Positions 17,092-25,592 of a DNA stretch of 64,000 nucleotides are shown here, in pieces; positions within the stretch are counted from its first letter, which is position 1, and every line of letters starts with the position of its first letter. The notes below the pieces were generated by a model, which worked only from the letters and a program-made list of their open reading frames with translations, did no database searches and was not told where the DNA came from. Source of the DNA: an uncultured Pelagibacteraceae bacterium (GTDB lineage: Bacteria > Pseudomonadota > Alphaproteobacteria > Pelagibacterales > Pelagibacteraceae); the NCBI GenBank assembly GCA_902596925.1, contig CACJVT010000007.1, positions 23,028-87,027 on the forward strand, in the 5' to 3' direction. The translations under genes and the position numbers were made by a program.

Positions 17092-18417
17092 TTAACAATC
17101 TAGAGTATTTTGTCTTTCCCATTTGGTTATAGGTTTTGATTTATCAAATCTTTCTATATTGTTAAATTCTTTTATTTCTGTACTTCTAAGTTTTATATAG
17201 CTATTGACTACATCAGCACCAAAAGCATCATTCATTTCTTTATTTTGTTTTAATTGGCTCAATGATTGATCTAACTCATCAGGGAGTTTTGGCAGATTTG
17301 GATATTTTGCAAAATCTTCATACATATTACAATTAAGAGGTTTTCCAGGATCTATTTTGTTTTTAATACCATTTATTCCAGCTGCGAGAACACTTGCTTG
17401 AAGTAAATAAGGGTTGGCCGATCCATCCATTAATCTCAATTCAAATCTTCCTGGATCGGGAATTCTAATCATATGAGTTCTGTTATTACCAGTGTAAGAA
17501 ATACTACTCGGTGACCATGATGCACCTGACTTTGTTGGAGGTGCATTAATTCGTCTGTAACTATTTATTGTAGGATTAAAAAAAGCAGATAAAGATGAAG
17601 CGTGTTTTATTACTCCGCCTAAAAAATTATATGCCATTTTACTAAGACCTAAGTTATTAGACTTGTCCAAAAATTTATTTTTCTTTCCATCCCACACTGA
17701 AATATGGGCATGACAACCATTTCCAGTTAAATTCTCAAATGGTTTGGGCATAAACGTAGCTCTTAAACCATGTTTTTCAGCAATAGTTTTTACCATGTAC
17801 TTAAAAAACGTATGTCTGTCTGCTGTCTTTAAACAATCAGAGTAATCCCAATTCATTTCAAATTGACCATTAGCGTCCTCGTGATCATTTTGATAAGGAC
17901 CCCATTCCATTTCAATCATACAGTCACAAATTTCTTTAATTAAATCGTACCTTCTCATTAGAGCAGATTGATCATAGCAAGGTTTTGATTGAGTATCCCT
18001 TGGGTCTGCGATGGAATCTCCATCAGGAGATATTAAAAAATACTCACACTCTACACCAGATTTCATAGTCAATCCTTGTTTTGAGAGTTTTTTAATTTGT
18101 TTCTTCAACATTATTCTTGGAGAGGCATCTACAGGTTTTCCATTCATCCAAAGATCTGATGCAAGCCAACCAACTTCTTTGTTCCAAGGTAATTGGATTA
18201 AACTATCTGGATCTGGAATTCCAAACATGTCTGAGTCTGCAGGTGTCATATCTAACCAAGCAGCAAATCCTGCAAATCCTGCACCAGTTTCTTGCATATC
18301 TTTTATTGCATGTGCTGGTACTAGTTTTGATCTAAGCACTCCAAATAAATCAACAAAACTTATCAAAAAATATTTAATTTTTTTTTCTTTAGCAATTTTG
18401 AATAAATTTTTTGGCAT
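17092..18417 (-). CDS. glnT: Type III glutamine synthetase GlnT / glutamate-methylamine ligase family
   Basis: A glutamine-synthetase fold protein of 441 residues. The start IKYFLISFVDLFGVLRSKLVPA and the blocks QNDHEDANGQFEMNW, TFMPKPFENLTGNGCHAHISVW and RFELRLMDGSANPYL are those of the GlnT group, which includes gamma-glutamylmethylamide synthetases (GmaS) of methylamine users. It ligates ammonia or methylamine to glutamate with ATP. Both roles fit: Amt is just upstream, and methylamine-pathway genes follow within 10 kb. A second ligase of this superfamily lies at 24053-25534, so the division of labour is unresolved. Confidence 0.85.
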   Translation of the reverse strand: MPKNLFKIAKEKKIKYFLISFVDLFGVLRSKLVPAHAIKDMQETGAGFAGFAAWLDMTPADSDMFGIPDPDSLIQLPWNKEVGWLASDLWMNGKPVDASPRIMLKKQIKKLSKQGLTMKSGVECEYFLISPDGDSIADPRDTQSKPCYDQSALMRRYDLIKEICDCMIEMEWGPYQNDHEDANGQFEMNWDYSDCLKTADRHTFFKYMVKTIAEKHGLRATFMPKPFENLTGNGCHAHISVWDGKKNKFLDKSNNLGLSKMAYNFLGGVIKHASSLSAFFNPTINSYRRINAPPTKSGASWSPSSISYTGNNRTHMIRIPDPGRFELRLMDGSANPYLLQASVLAAGINGIKNKIDPGKPLNCNMYEDFAKYPNLPKLPDELDQSLSQLKQNKEMNDAFGADVVNSYIKLRSTEIKEFNNIERFDKSKPITKWERQNTLDC

Positions 18418-18434
18418 AACCTAAGTTAACACAA

Positions 18435-18593
18435 TTATTTCAAAAAAGATAAAATTGTTTCTTTATAAAAAATTAAATTTACAACAATAATTATAATTAC
18501 GGCTAATATTGCTCCATACTTTGCTTTTGGAAAAGCAACGCCTCTCATCTTACTTGGTCTAAGTTCCTCGTTATCTTTGTTTTCTTCTGACAT
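18435..18593 (-). CDS. Small single-pass membrane protein
   Basis: A 52-residue protein, MSEENKDNEELRPSK..., with a polar N-terminus and one transmembrane helix (about residues 27-42, YGAILAVIIIIVVNLIF). I use the ATG at 18593; the ORF-track start at 18632 would run through a strong intrinsic terminator. It lies between the amt cluster and glnT and I do not recognise its family. A small accessory membrane protein is plausible but unproven. Confidence 0.6.
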   Translation of the reverse strand: MSEENKDNEELRPSKMRGVAFPKAKYGAILAVIIIIVVNLIFYKETILSFLK

Positions 18594-18597
18594 ATGA

Positions 18598-18631
18598 CAA
18601 AAAAAGGGCGCCACAAAAGTTGCAGCGCCCA
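18598..18631 (-). terminator. Intrinsic terminator after the amt cluster
   Basis: On the minus strand GGGCGC, a 13-base loop and GCGCCC are followed by a run of seven Ts. It lies 15 bases after the stop of the 76-aa gene and just before the ATG of the next small gene, so it should end the amt transcript. It is the most GC-rich hairpin noticed in the window. Confidence 0.88.
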
Positions 18632-18645
18632 AATTTTTAATTTAA

Positions 18646-18876
18646 TTACCAATCAGTAATATTGCTTTTATGGTCATTTGGACCATGTCTTTTTCTTGCT
18701 AATCTTTCGAGCTCATCACTCTCAGATTTAGCAGTTAAAACATGCCAGCCAACCCATATGATAATAGCAAGTATTACTAACAAGCCTTCACTAGATCCAG
18801 CACCAGGATAAATAGCACCAGCAACTTCCTCTGCTGGTTTATTCAGGTGATCAATCCAATTTGTAACTGTCGCCAT
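18646..18876 (-). CDS. Small membrane protein downstream of amt
   Basis: A 76-residue protein with one hydrophobic segment (GLLVILAIIIWVGWHVLTA, about residues 30-48) and a charged C-terminus. A near-perfect Shine-Dalgarno (AAAGGAGG) precedes its ATG, so it should be well expressed. It follows Amt by 11 bases and is followed by a terminator, so it is very probably co-expressed with the ammonium transporter. No family is recognised; a role as an Amt accessory subunit is inference. Confidence 0.72.
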   Translation of the reverse strand: MATVTNWIDHLNKPAEEVAGAIYPGAGSSEGLLVILAIIIWVGWHVLTAKSESDELERLARKRHGPNDHKSNITDW

Positions 18877-18887
18877 ATTTTCCTCCT

Positions 18888-20288
18888 TTACCTGGTTGCT
18901 GATGCGACTGCTTTTTCGTCAGATTTAGCAGTTTCCATCATTTCATAGTCTAGTCCAGCTATTTCAGCTTCACGCGGAATTCTTAATTTACCCATTCCGT
19001 GTAATACTTTTGCGATGATATAGCCTGGTATTAATCCTAGAACAAAGAACATAATTATTGCTCCTAAGAACATACCCAATGGATTTATTGATGCATAAGT
19101 AGTTCCGTCCCACATAGCTCCAACACTGTAACCAGATGATGGATAACCATTTAAAACAAAACCACAAATTACAAGACCTATAAATCCTGCATAACCGTGT
19201 ACTGCTACAGCACCAACTGCATCATCAATCTTGAACTTACGTTCAACCCAATAATGTAATTTGTACGATAGCACAACTCCGATCATACCTATGATCATTG
19301 ATTGAATCGGATGATATAAATCATTTCCGGCTGAAGCACATATAATACCCGCTAGTCCACTAGAGTAAGTCCAGAATGGATCACCTTTTGCAATCCAGTA
19401 TCCAGCTAATAATCCTCCTGATAGTGACATCAAGAAGTTAAAAGTAATACCACTAAGTGTAGTAGGCGTTACATAAATGTTTGTAGCCGTCCAATAAGAT
19501 ATACCTTCCATGCCGTACTCTGGGCCAAGATCAAATATTGGAATGTTACATGCCGCATAGAATCCCCAGAAACCAGTATAAATTAGAAATAATCCAATTG
19601 TTACTAGCCAAGGATTTCTTGGTCCAATATTTCTTGGTTCACCACTTGATGAGAATTTTCCAATTCTAGGACCTAAAACCATTAGTACACCTAAAGCAAA
19701 TCCACCTGCAATCGCGTGAATTACTCCTGATGCATAAGCATCATGGTATCCTAAAATTTTTAGCATCCAACCATCAAAGTGCCATCCCCAAGCAGCATCA
19801 ATTGTCCAGAATACTGAACCAATTGCTATTGCTAATATTCCAAAAGCAAAAGTAGTTATTCTTTCAATTATTGCTCCAGAAACGATAGATGCAGCAGTCC
19901 AAGAAAATAATAAAAAAGCAGCCCAGAAAACACCATTAATGTGATCCCCAAGGTTAACTGCCATTATACTACTTGTTGCCACCTGAAATTTTGCACTAAA
20001 CAAACTATCATCGGTGATTAAAGCTGTACTTTCGTTCATTATTGAAGGTGCTATCCCAGGTCCTGTTGGGAAAGCCCAGTAAATCCACCAACCAAATAAA
20101 AACCAAGTTACTGTTACCAGAGGTATCAGCATCGTGTTTTTCATAAGAGTATGTTGATGGTGTTTGTATCGAGAAGCTCCAACTTCATACATACAGAAAC
20201 CGACGTGAATTAAAAACATCAGCACCACCGTTATCCAGTAGTAAAATTCTGTAAATATAGTAGTAAGAGCACCTAACTGATCAGTCAT
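18888..20288 (-). CDS. amt: Ammonium transporter
   Basis: A 466-residue Amt/MEP/Rh family transporter with about eleven transmembrane helices. Recognisable elements are MFLIHVGFCMYEVGASRYKH, FLLFSWTAASIVSGAIIERI, the conserved GVIHAIAGGFALGVLMVLGPR with the pore histidine, and AVAVHGYAGFIGLVICG with the second. It moves ammonium across the inner membrane. The ATG has a strong Shine-Dalgarno (AGGAGAGAG). In this context it may recover ammonium for the GlnT-like and glutamate-synthase-like enzymes encoded beside it. Confidence 0.94.
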   Translation of the reverse strand: MTDQLGALTTIFTEFYYWITVVLMFLIHVGFCMYEVGASRYKHHQHTLMKNTMLIPLVTVTWFLFGWWIYWAFPTGPGIAPSIMNESTALITDDSLFSAKFQVATSSIMAVNLGDHINGVFWAAFLLFSWTAASIVSGAIIERITTFAFGILAIAIGSVFWTIDAAWGWHFDGWMLKILGYHDAYASGVIHAIAGGFALGVLMVLGPRIGKFSSSGEPRNIGPRNPWLVTIGLFLIYTGFWGFYAACNIPIFDLGPEYGMEGISYWTATNIYVTPTTLSGITFNFLMSLSGGLLAGYWIAKGDPFWTYSSGLAGIICASAGNDLYHPIQSMIIGMIGVVLSYKLHYWVERKFKIDDAVGAVAVHGYAGFIGLVICGFVLNGYPSSGYSVGAMWDGTTYASINPLGMFLGAIIMFFVLGLIPGYIIAKVLHGMGKLRIPREAEIAGLDYEMMETAKSDEKAVASATR

Positions 20289-20358
20289 ATTCTCTCTCCT
20301 ATTAGTTTTTTAAAACCCTATAAAATTTAGAAAGTTGTTACAAACGAAACAATCTAAT

Positions 20359-20384
20359 AAAACCTAATATTGACAATAGGTTTT
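20359..20384 (-). terminator. Hairpin between the mgs-like operon and amt
   Basis: AAAACCTA and TAGGTTTT form an 8-base-pair stem with a 10-base loop. Read on the minus strand it ends in TTTTATTAG, a weak U-tract, and follows the stop of the 133-aa gene by 30 bases. It could be a weak terminator of the upstream operon or a leader structure of amt. Confidence 0.45.
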
Positions 20385-20413
20385 TAAAAAATAATCAACT
20401 TTAGATTGTGTAA

Positions 20414-20815
20414 TTAAAATTTTAGATAAGCTTTTTTTAAATCAACGAGAGGATGTTTTGGAGACATTTGAAATTTCACTAAAAGCTCTCTTGCTATCAT
20501 ATCTCTATCTTGTTGATTATCAGGTAATTTAATTGATGATGGAATTGTAACCCAACCGTTTGCGTTTCTACAAAATACAGCTGGTCTTCCCTCTTCATAG
20601 CCCATATGAACGTCCTCTAGCCAATTAAGATCATCCCAACCCATTGCCTCAACATATTTTTTTAGAAATGGTGTCATTTTTTTGTAATCTGGAAGTAGAT
20701 TTACGTCATATCGATAACCGATTGACTGACCAATCATTTTCTCTCTAGCAGTCTCTTTCTTTTTACCTAGTTGAAGAGAAACTGCTTTTGATTTTGATTT
20801 TTTCTTTTTAGCCAT
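20414..20815 (-). CDS. Conserved hypothetical protein of the glutamate-synthase-like operon
   Basis: A 133-residue soluble protein with a lysine-rich start (MAKKKKSKSK) followed by a mixed alpha/beta region including GWDDLNWLEDVHMGYEEGRPAVFCRNANGWVTIPSS. I do not recognise its family. It begins 8 bases after the FMN subunit and is transcribed with the three N-methylglutamate synthase-like subunits. The FMN subunit starts with a similar basic tail (MAKKKKRKNGK). An accessory subunit or assembly factor is a reasonable inference. Confidence 0.62.
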   Translation of the reverse strand: MAKKKKSKSKAVSLQLGKKKETAREKMIGQSIGYRYDVNLLPDYKKMTPFLKKYVEAMGWDDLNWLEDVHMGYEEGRPAVFCRNANGWVTIPSSIKLPDNQQDRDMIARELLVKFQMSPKHPLVDLKKAYLKF

Positions 20816-20823
20816 GAATACCT

Positions 20824-22242
20824 TTAAATTTTATGAAAGTTATCTACTCCAACAGTATAATTAGTACCTGCTAATGGAACTTTTGCTAAAGCTGATGCTT
20901 CAGAAGTAAGTGCCGCTAAGTCTTCAGGTTCTAAAGAGTGTATGTTTGTTTTTCCACACGCTCTAGCTAATAACTGGGCTTCAAGTGTCATTGAATGTAA
21001 ATAATTATAAACTCTTAAAGCTGCATCATCAGGGTTTAATCTTGCTCTTAATTTTGGATCTTGTGTAGCAACTCCCACAGGACATCTTCCAGTATGACAG
21101 TGATAACACTCACCAGCTTTCACACCCATTTCTTTTTCAAAATTTGCTTCTGGAATATCTTTGTTACAGTTTAGCGCAATCATAGAACCTGTACCAATAG
21201 CTATTGCATCTGCACCTAAAGCTAACGCTTTTGCCATGTCAGCACCATCTCTAACGCCACCAGCATAAATTAAAGTAACTTTTCCAGTTTTTCCAACATC
21301 GTCCAAAGCTCTTCTTGCTTCTCTAATAGCTGCGATGCCAGGAATACCGGTGTTTGCAGCAGCGATGTGTGGACCTGCTCCTGTAGATCCTTCCATTCCA
21401 TCTAAATAAATAGAGTCAGGATCACATTTTGCAGCCATACGAACATCGTCATAAACCTTTGATGCACCTAATTTTAATTGAATTGGAACTTTATTTTTTG
21501 TTAGCTGTCTTAGTTCTTCTACCTTTAAGGCTAAATCATCTGGACCTAACCAGTCAGGATGTCTTGCAGGAGATCTTTGATCAATACCTGAAGGCAATGA
21601 TCTCATTTCAGCAACTTGGTCAGTTACTTTTTGACCCATTAAGTGACCACCCATACCAACTTTTTGTCCTTGTCCGATAAAAACTTCTATTCCATCAGCC
21701 AATTGTGCGTGATGTGGGTTAAACCCATATCTTGATTGAATACATTGATAAAACCATTTTTCAGAATATCTTCTTTCATCAGGTATCATTCCACCTTCAC
21801 CTGAACATGTTGCGCTACCTGCCATTGTAGCTCCTCTTGCTAATGCAGTTTTTGCCTCATAAGATAAAGCACCAAAACTCATACCAGTAATATAAACTGG
21901 AATATCTAATTCAATTGGATTTTCACATCTTGGTCCAATAACAGTTTTAGTTTCACATTTTTCTCTGTAACCTTCGATTACGAATCTAGTAAGAGTTCCC
22001 GGTAAGAAAACTAAATCATCAAACGTTGGAATTTTTTTCATCAATGCCATTCCACGCATTCTGTATCTTCCTAACTGAGATTTAATATGAATATCATCAA
22101 TTACTTCTGGTGTGAAAATAGCATTATGACCTAATAAACTTTTGTTTCTGCCACCGTTAGAACTTAAATGAACGTCAGCTTTTCCACCTACGTTACCATT
22201 AGTTTTTAATTTACCATTTTTTCTCTTTTTTTTCTTAGCCAT
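20824..22242 (-). CDS. mgsC: FMN-binding glutamate synthase-like subunit (N-methylglutamate synthase C / GlxD)
   Basis: A 472-residue protein equal to the central and FMN domains of glutamate synthase. It has the FMN/TIM-barrel segments FGALSYEAKTALARGA, VPIQLKLGASKVYDDVRMAAKCDPD and LGADAIAIGTGSMIALNC, and the cysteine cluster CYHCHTGRCPVGVATQDPKLR that binds a 3Fe-4S centre. As the C subunit of N-methylglutamate synthase it would convert gamma-glutamylmethylamide and a keto-acid acceptor to N-methylglutamate. It overlaps the B subunit stop by one base. The alternative is an ordinary split glutamate synthase (GlxD). Confidence 0.88.
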   Translation of the reverse strand: MAKKKKRKNGKLKTNGNVGGKADVHLSSNGGRNKSLLGHNAIFTPEVIDDIHIKSQLGRYRMRGMALMKKIPTFDDLVFLPGTLTRFVIEGYREKCETKTVIGPRCENPIELDIPVYITGMSFGALSYEAKTALARGATMAGSATCSGEGGMIPDERRYSEKWFYQCIQSRYGFNPHHAQLADGIEVFIGQGQKVGMGGHLMGQKVTDQVAEMRSLPSGIDQRSPARHPDWLGPDDLALKVEELRQLTKNKVPIQLKLGASKVYDDVRMAAKCDPDSIYLDGMEGSTGAGPHIAAANTGIPGIAAIREARRALDDVGKTGKVTLIYAGGVRDGADMAKALALGADAIAIGTGSMIALNCNKDIPEANFEKEMGVKAGECYHCHTGRCPVGVATQDPKLRARLNPDDAALRVYNYLHSMTLEAQLLARACGKTNIHSLEPEDLAALTSEASALAKVPLAGTNYTVGVDNFHKI

Positions 22243-23096
22243 TAAATTGCTCCTTTTTTCTCAGTAGGTTCTAAGTTATCGTAATTCCAAAGTTTTTTAC
22301 CCGCTACAATTTTTTTCATTTTACTTACATCAAAGTTTTCACCGATCTCAGCGACCTTCAATTTTCTTTTTAACCAATCTTGATCACTTTTAGTCAACTC
22401 GGCATCTACAGCATCACTACCATAAGAGCCAATTTCTCCACCTACGAAAATTGTCCCATCATACATTGAGTCGCCCAAATTTATACCGACATCACCTAGG
22501 ATGATGATTCTCCCTCTTTGCATCATAAATCCAGTAAATGCACCCGCATCACCACCAATAATTATTGTGCCGCCTTTCATATCAATACCTGTTCTTGCAC
22601 CAACACTACCTTTACAGATTAAATCGCCACCTCTGATAGCAGCTCCAAAACAAGATCCAGCATTTTTCTCAATTACAACTTTACCTGCCATCAAATTTTC
22701 TGCACAAGACCATCCAACTCTACCATTGATTCGAACTATTGGACCATCACATGAACCCATTCCAAAATACCCTAAACTTCCCTCAAAAATTAAATTTAAT
22801 TTATTTAAAATACCAACACCCAAACTATGTTTTCCTTGAGGGTTTTTAATTACAATTGTTCCATAACCTTGTCCCATTAAATTATCTATTTCTTTATTTG
22901 CTTCTGCAGCGGTCATATCTTTAACATCAAGGTCAGTTCTTTTATTAAAATCAACATCATGAGTTCCAAAATAATAGAAATTTTCTGCTTCATCAGGATT
23001 GAAAAATTTTTGTTGTGTTCGTCCTGTTAAAACTTCAGTGTGCATACCCATAGCTTGAGCTTTAGTTTTTTTGGAAACACTTTTTATATTTGCCAT
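22242..23096 (-). CDS. mgsB: GXGXG-domain glutamate synthase-like subunit (N-methylglutamate synthase B / GlxC)
   Basis: A 284-residue protein made mostly of a right-handed beta-helix GXGXG domain: YFGMGSCDGPIVRINGRVG, GAAIRGGDLICKGSVGARTGIDMKGGTIIIGGDAGAFTGFMMQRGRIIILG. This corresponds to the C-terminal domain of large glutamate synthase subunits, here a separate polypeptide as in GlxC/MgsB. It would bring together the ammonia-channel and FMN subunits. The start overlaps the end of the A subunit by 13 bases and its stop overlaps the C subunit start by one base. Confidence 0.88.
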   Translation of the reverse strand: MANIKSVSKKTKAQAMGMHTEVLTGRTQQKFFNPDEAENFYYFGTHDVDFNKRTDLDVKDMTAAEANKEIDNLMGQGYGTIVIKNPQGKHSLGVGILNKLNLIFEGSLGYFGMGSCDGPIVRINGRVGWSCAENLMAGKVVIEKNAGSCFGAAIRGGDLICKGSVGARTGIDMKGGTIIIGGDAGAFTGFMMQRGRIIILGDVGINLGDSMYDGTIFVGGEIGSYGSDAVDAELTKSDQDWLKRKLKVAEIGENFDVSKMKKIVAGKKLWNYDNLEPTEKKGAI

Positions 23097-24028
23097 ACTT
23101 TAACCTCCCCATCGAATGGGTCATAAGTATCAATTTCTTGTGGTAAAATTGATCGAATTGCTATTTCCTCTGAACCCATTGCTACTAAATCATCAGACTC
23201 ATATAAAACTAAAGGTTTAGCAGCCATAGTGTCTTTCGCCATACCTAAAGAGTCTTTTGTAGCTACAAAATAAGTAAAGACACCATCTAATCCAGTTAGA
23301 GACTCTTTCATGCCTTCTTCTAAAGATGCTCCATCTCTCATTTTTTCCGCTAAATAAACAGCAATAAGTTCTGAGTCACACTCAGACATAAATCTCATTC
23401 CTTTATTTTCTAGAGCTCTTCTATTATTCCAATAATTTGTAAGCTGACCATTATGAACAACTGATACATCGCTAAACGGATAACCCCAAAATGGGTGAGC
23501 AGATTTGATATCTACACCAGACTCAGTTGCCATTCTCGCATGTCCAATTGCATGAGTGCCAACAAGTTTATCTAAATTATATCTATCACAAACCATCTTA
23601 GCATTTCCAAGATCTTTAATTACCTCTAATGATTTACCCATAGAAAGTATTTCTACTCCAGGAATACTCTCAATCTTTTGTGAAAATTCTAATAAGTCTT
23701 TTTTATTATATTCTATTTCATATCTTAATGAGTAGGGGAGTATTCTTTCCTCTTTGATAATTTTTGCACCCATTTCATTAAGATAACTATCAACAATTTT
23801 TTTTCTTTCATCATAAACAGAAACATCTTCAGCAACCGATGTACTACCTTCACCAACGTTTTCTCCAACTTTAAAACGCATGATAAAATTTTTTCCATCA
23901 GTATCTCCGTATAAAGCATAACCTGTAGAGTCCTCTCCTCTATGTTTCAGAGCTTGCAACATGCCTTGAAGCTCATGACCAACTTTTGAAGATTTCCCTC
24001 TATGAATTAATCCCGCAATTCCGCACAT
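23084..24028 (-). CDS. mgsA: Class II glutamine amidotransferase subunit (N-methylglutamate synthase A / GlxB)
   Basis: A 314-residue class II glutamine amidotransferase. The nucleophilic cysteine is residue 2 (MCGIAGLIHRG), with the usual GHARMATES, SAHPFW and VHNGQLTNYWNNRR motifs and SECDSELIAVYLAE. It equals the N-terminal domain of glutamate synthase as a separate subunit, GlxB/MgsA. In the methylamine pathway it would accept gamma-glutamylmethylamide in place of glutamine. It is 24 bases downstream of a glutamine-synthetase-like ligase, the enzyme that would make that substrate. Confidence 0.88.
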   Translation of the reverse strand: MCGIAGLIHRGKSSKVGHELQGMLQALKHRGEDSTGYALYGDTDGKNFIMRFKVGENVGEGSTSVAEDVSVYDERKKIVDSYLNEMGAKIIKEERILPYSLRYEIEYNKKDLLEFSQKIESIPGVEILSMGKSLEVIKDLGNAKMVCDRYNLDKLVGTHAIGHARMATESGVDIKSAHPFWGYPFSDVSVVHNGQLTNYWNNRRALENKGMRFMSECDSELIAVYLAEKMRDGASLEEGMKESLTGLDGVFTYFVATKDSLGMAKDTMAAKPLVLYESDDLVAMGSEEIAIRSILPQEIDTYDPFDGEVKVWQI

Positions 24029-24052
24029 ATACTTTTCCTCTTTCCGTATTTT

Positions 24053-25534
24053 TTATGGTAAGCAATCTAGATAAGTGTCTAGATCCCATTGAGTTGTTGC
24101 TCCTAAAAATCTTTCCCATTCATCATTTTTATACCAATGAAAAACTTTATACATTTCATCAGGCATAGCTGATTTAATTACCTCATCTTCTGATAACCTT
24201 TCCAAAGCTTCTCCTAAACTTAAAGGAAGTTTTTTTACATCCTTACCAGCTTTTTGAGCCTCGTAAATATTTCTAGATTCAGGATCAGCTGGTTTCATTT
24301 TATTACTTATTCCATGATCACAAGCTTTTAATAATGCAGCACCTAATAAGTAAGGGTTATGCATTGAGTCAACAGATCTGTATTCAAATCTTCCCGGCGC
24401 GGACACTCTTAATCCACAAGTTCTATTTTGATAACCCCAGTCAGCATAAACAGGTGCCCAAAAACCTTGATCCCATAATCTTCTATAAGAATTTACTGTT
24501 GAAGATCCTAAGGCTGTTAGAGCAGGAAGGTGTTCCATAATACCTGCTATTGATTGTAAACCAATTTTACCTGGCAATTGCATATCCTTCGTATCAGGCA
24601 TAAATGTATTAGTTCCACCTTCAACATAACCAAAAACTTCCTCAACTCCTGGTAAAGATTTGTGTCCAAGTTTATTTGTTTTAATTTTTCCACCTTTCCA
24701 TAAAGACATGTTCGTATGACAACCACTTGCAGAAACTCCCATAAATGGTTTGGTCATAAAACATGCAATTAGATTATGTTCTCTAGCAACTTGAGCACAG
24801 ATTTGTCTATAAGTTGATAATCTGTCTGCATTTCGAAGAACGTTGTCGTATGTCCAGTTTAATTCTAATTGTCCTGGTGCATCTTCATGATCTCCTTGGA
24901 TCATATCTAGACCCATAGCTTTTGCGTATTCAATTACTTTCATGAATACTGGTCTCAATGATTCAAACTGATCTATGTGGTAACAGAATGGTTTTGAAAA
25001 CCCTTTTCCTGTAGGAGTACCGTCATCATTTTTTGTTAGCCACATCATTTCAGGTTCAGTTCCAACTCTTAATTCTAAACCATGCTTTTTCTGGAATTCA
25101 TCCATAAATATTCTTAAATTTCCTCTACAGTCAGAAGTTAAATGTCCACCAGGATTATTTCTCTCTTCTCTGTTTCTAAAACATGTTACAAAAACTCTTC
25201 CTACTCTTTTGTCCCATGGTAATTGACAGAAAGTTTCTGGATCAGGAATACCAACTAATTCCATTGCTTCAGGTCCATAACCTATATAATTATTATGACG
25301 ATCTAAAAATAAGTTTGCTGTAGCTCCGTATACTAATTGAAAACCTTTTTCTGCTGTTCTTTCCCAATGATCTGCAGGTATTCCTTTACCCACAACTCTC
25401 CCTGTTACAGAAATAAATTGATAATAAATATAAGTAATTCCTAATTCGTTAATTTTTTCTCTAACCTTTTTAACTTGTTTGTCTCTACCAGGTCGGTTTA
25501 CGTGCTTTTCTAGATCCGTCATTTTTCCCCTCAA
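24053..25534 (-). CDS. Glutamine synthetase family ligase, candidate gamma-glutamylmethylamide synthetase
   Basis: A 493-residue glutamine-synthetase-superfamily protein. GS elements include ELRVGTEPEMMWL, QGDHEDAPGQLELNW, CFMTKPFMGVSASGCHTNMSLW, TVNSYRRLWDQGFWAPVYADWG and RFEYRSVDSMHNPYLL. It differs from the 441-aa GlnT-like protein at 17092-18417 and is about 50 residues longer. It is the gene directly upstream of mgsABC-like genes, so by context it is the better candidate for glutamate-methylamine ligase (GmaS), while the 441-aa paralogue has the more familiar GlnT/GmaS sequence. Internal start alternative: ATG five codons in (MTDLEKHVNRPGR), at 25522. Confidence 0.82.
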   Translation of the reverse strand: MRGKMTDLEKHVNRPGRDKQVKKVREKINELGITYIYYQFISVTGRVVGKGIPADHWERTAEKGFQLVYGATANLFLDRHNNYIGYGPEAMELVGIPDPETFCQLPWDKRVGRVFVTCFRNREERNNPGGHLTSDCRGNLRIFMDEFQKKHGLELRVGTEPEMMWLTKNDDGTPTGKGFSKPFCYHIDQFESLRPVFMKVIEYAKAMGLDMIQGDHEDAPGQLELNWTYDNVLRNADRLSTYRQICAQVAREHNLIACFMTKPFMGVSASGCHTNMSLWKGGKIKTNKLGHKSLPGVEEVFGYVEGGTNTFMPDTKDMQLPGKIGLQSIAGIMEHLPALTALGSSTVNSYRRLWDQGFWAPVYADWGYQNRTCGLRVSAPGRFEYRSVDSMHNPYLLGAALLKACDHGISNKMKPADPESRNIYEAQKAGKDVKKLPLSLGEALERLSEDEVIKSAMPDEMYKVFHWYKNDEWERFLGATTQWDLDTYLDCLP

Positions 25535-25592
25535 TGAATTATAATTTTATTCAAGCGTAACTGAAAAATTTATTAGTGTCTAGGCTAAGAGT

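Noticed and set aside
18594-18632. 13-residue extension of the small membrane protein before glnT
   Set aside because: It runs through the intrinsic terminator of the amt cluster; the ATG at 18593 is the better start.
22501-22839. 112-aa plus-strand ORF inside mgsB
   Set aside because: Proline/isoleucine-rich shadow of the GXGXG-repeat region on the opposite strand.
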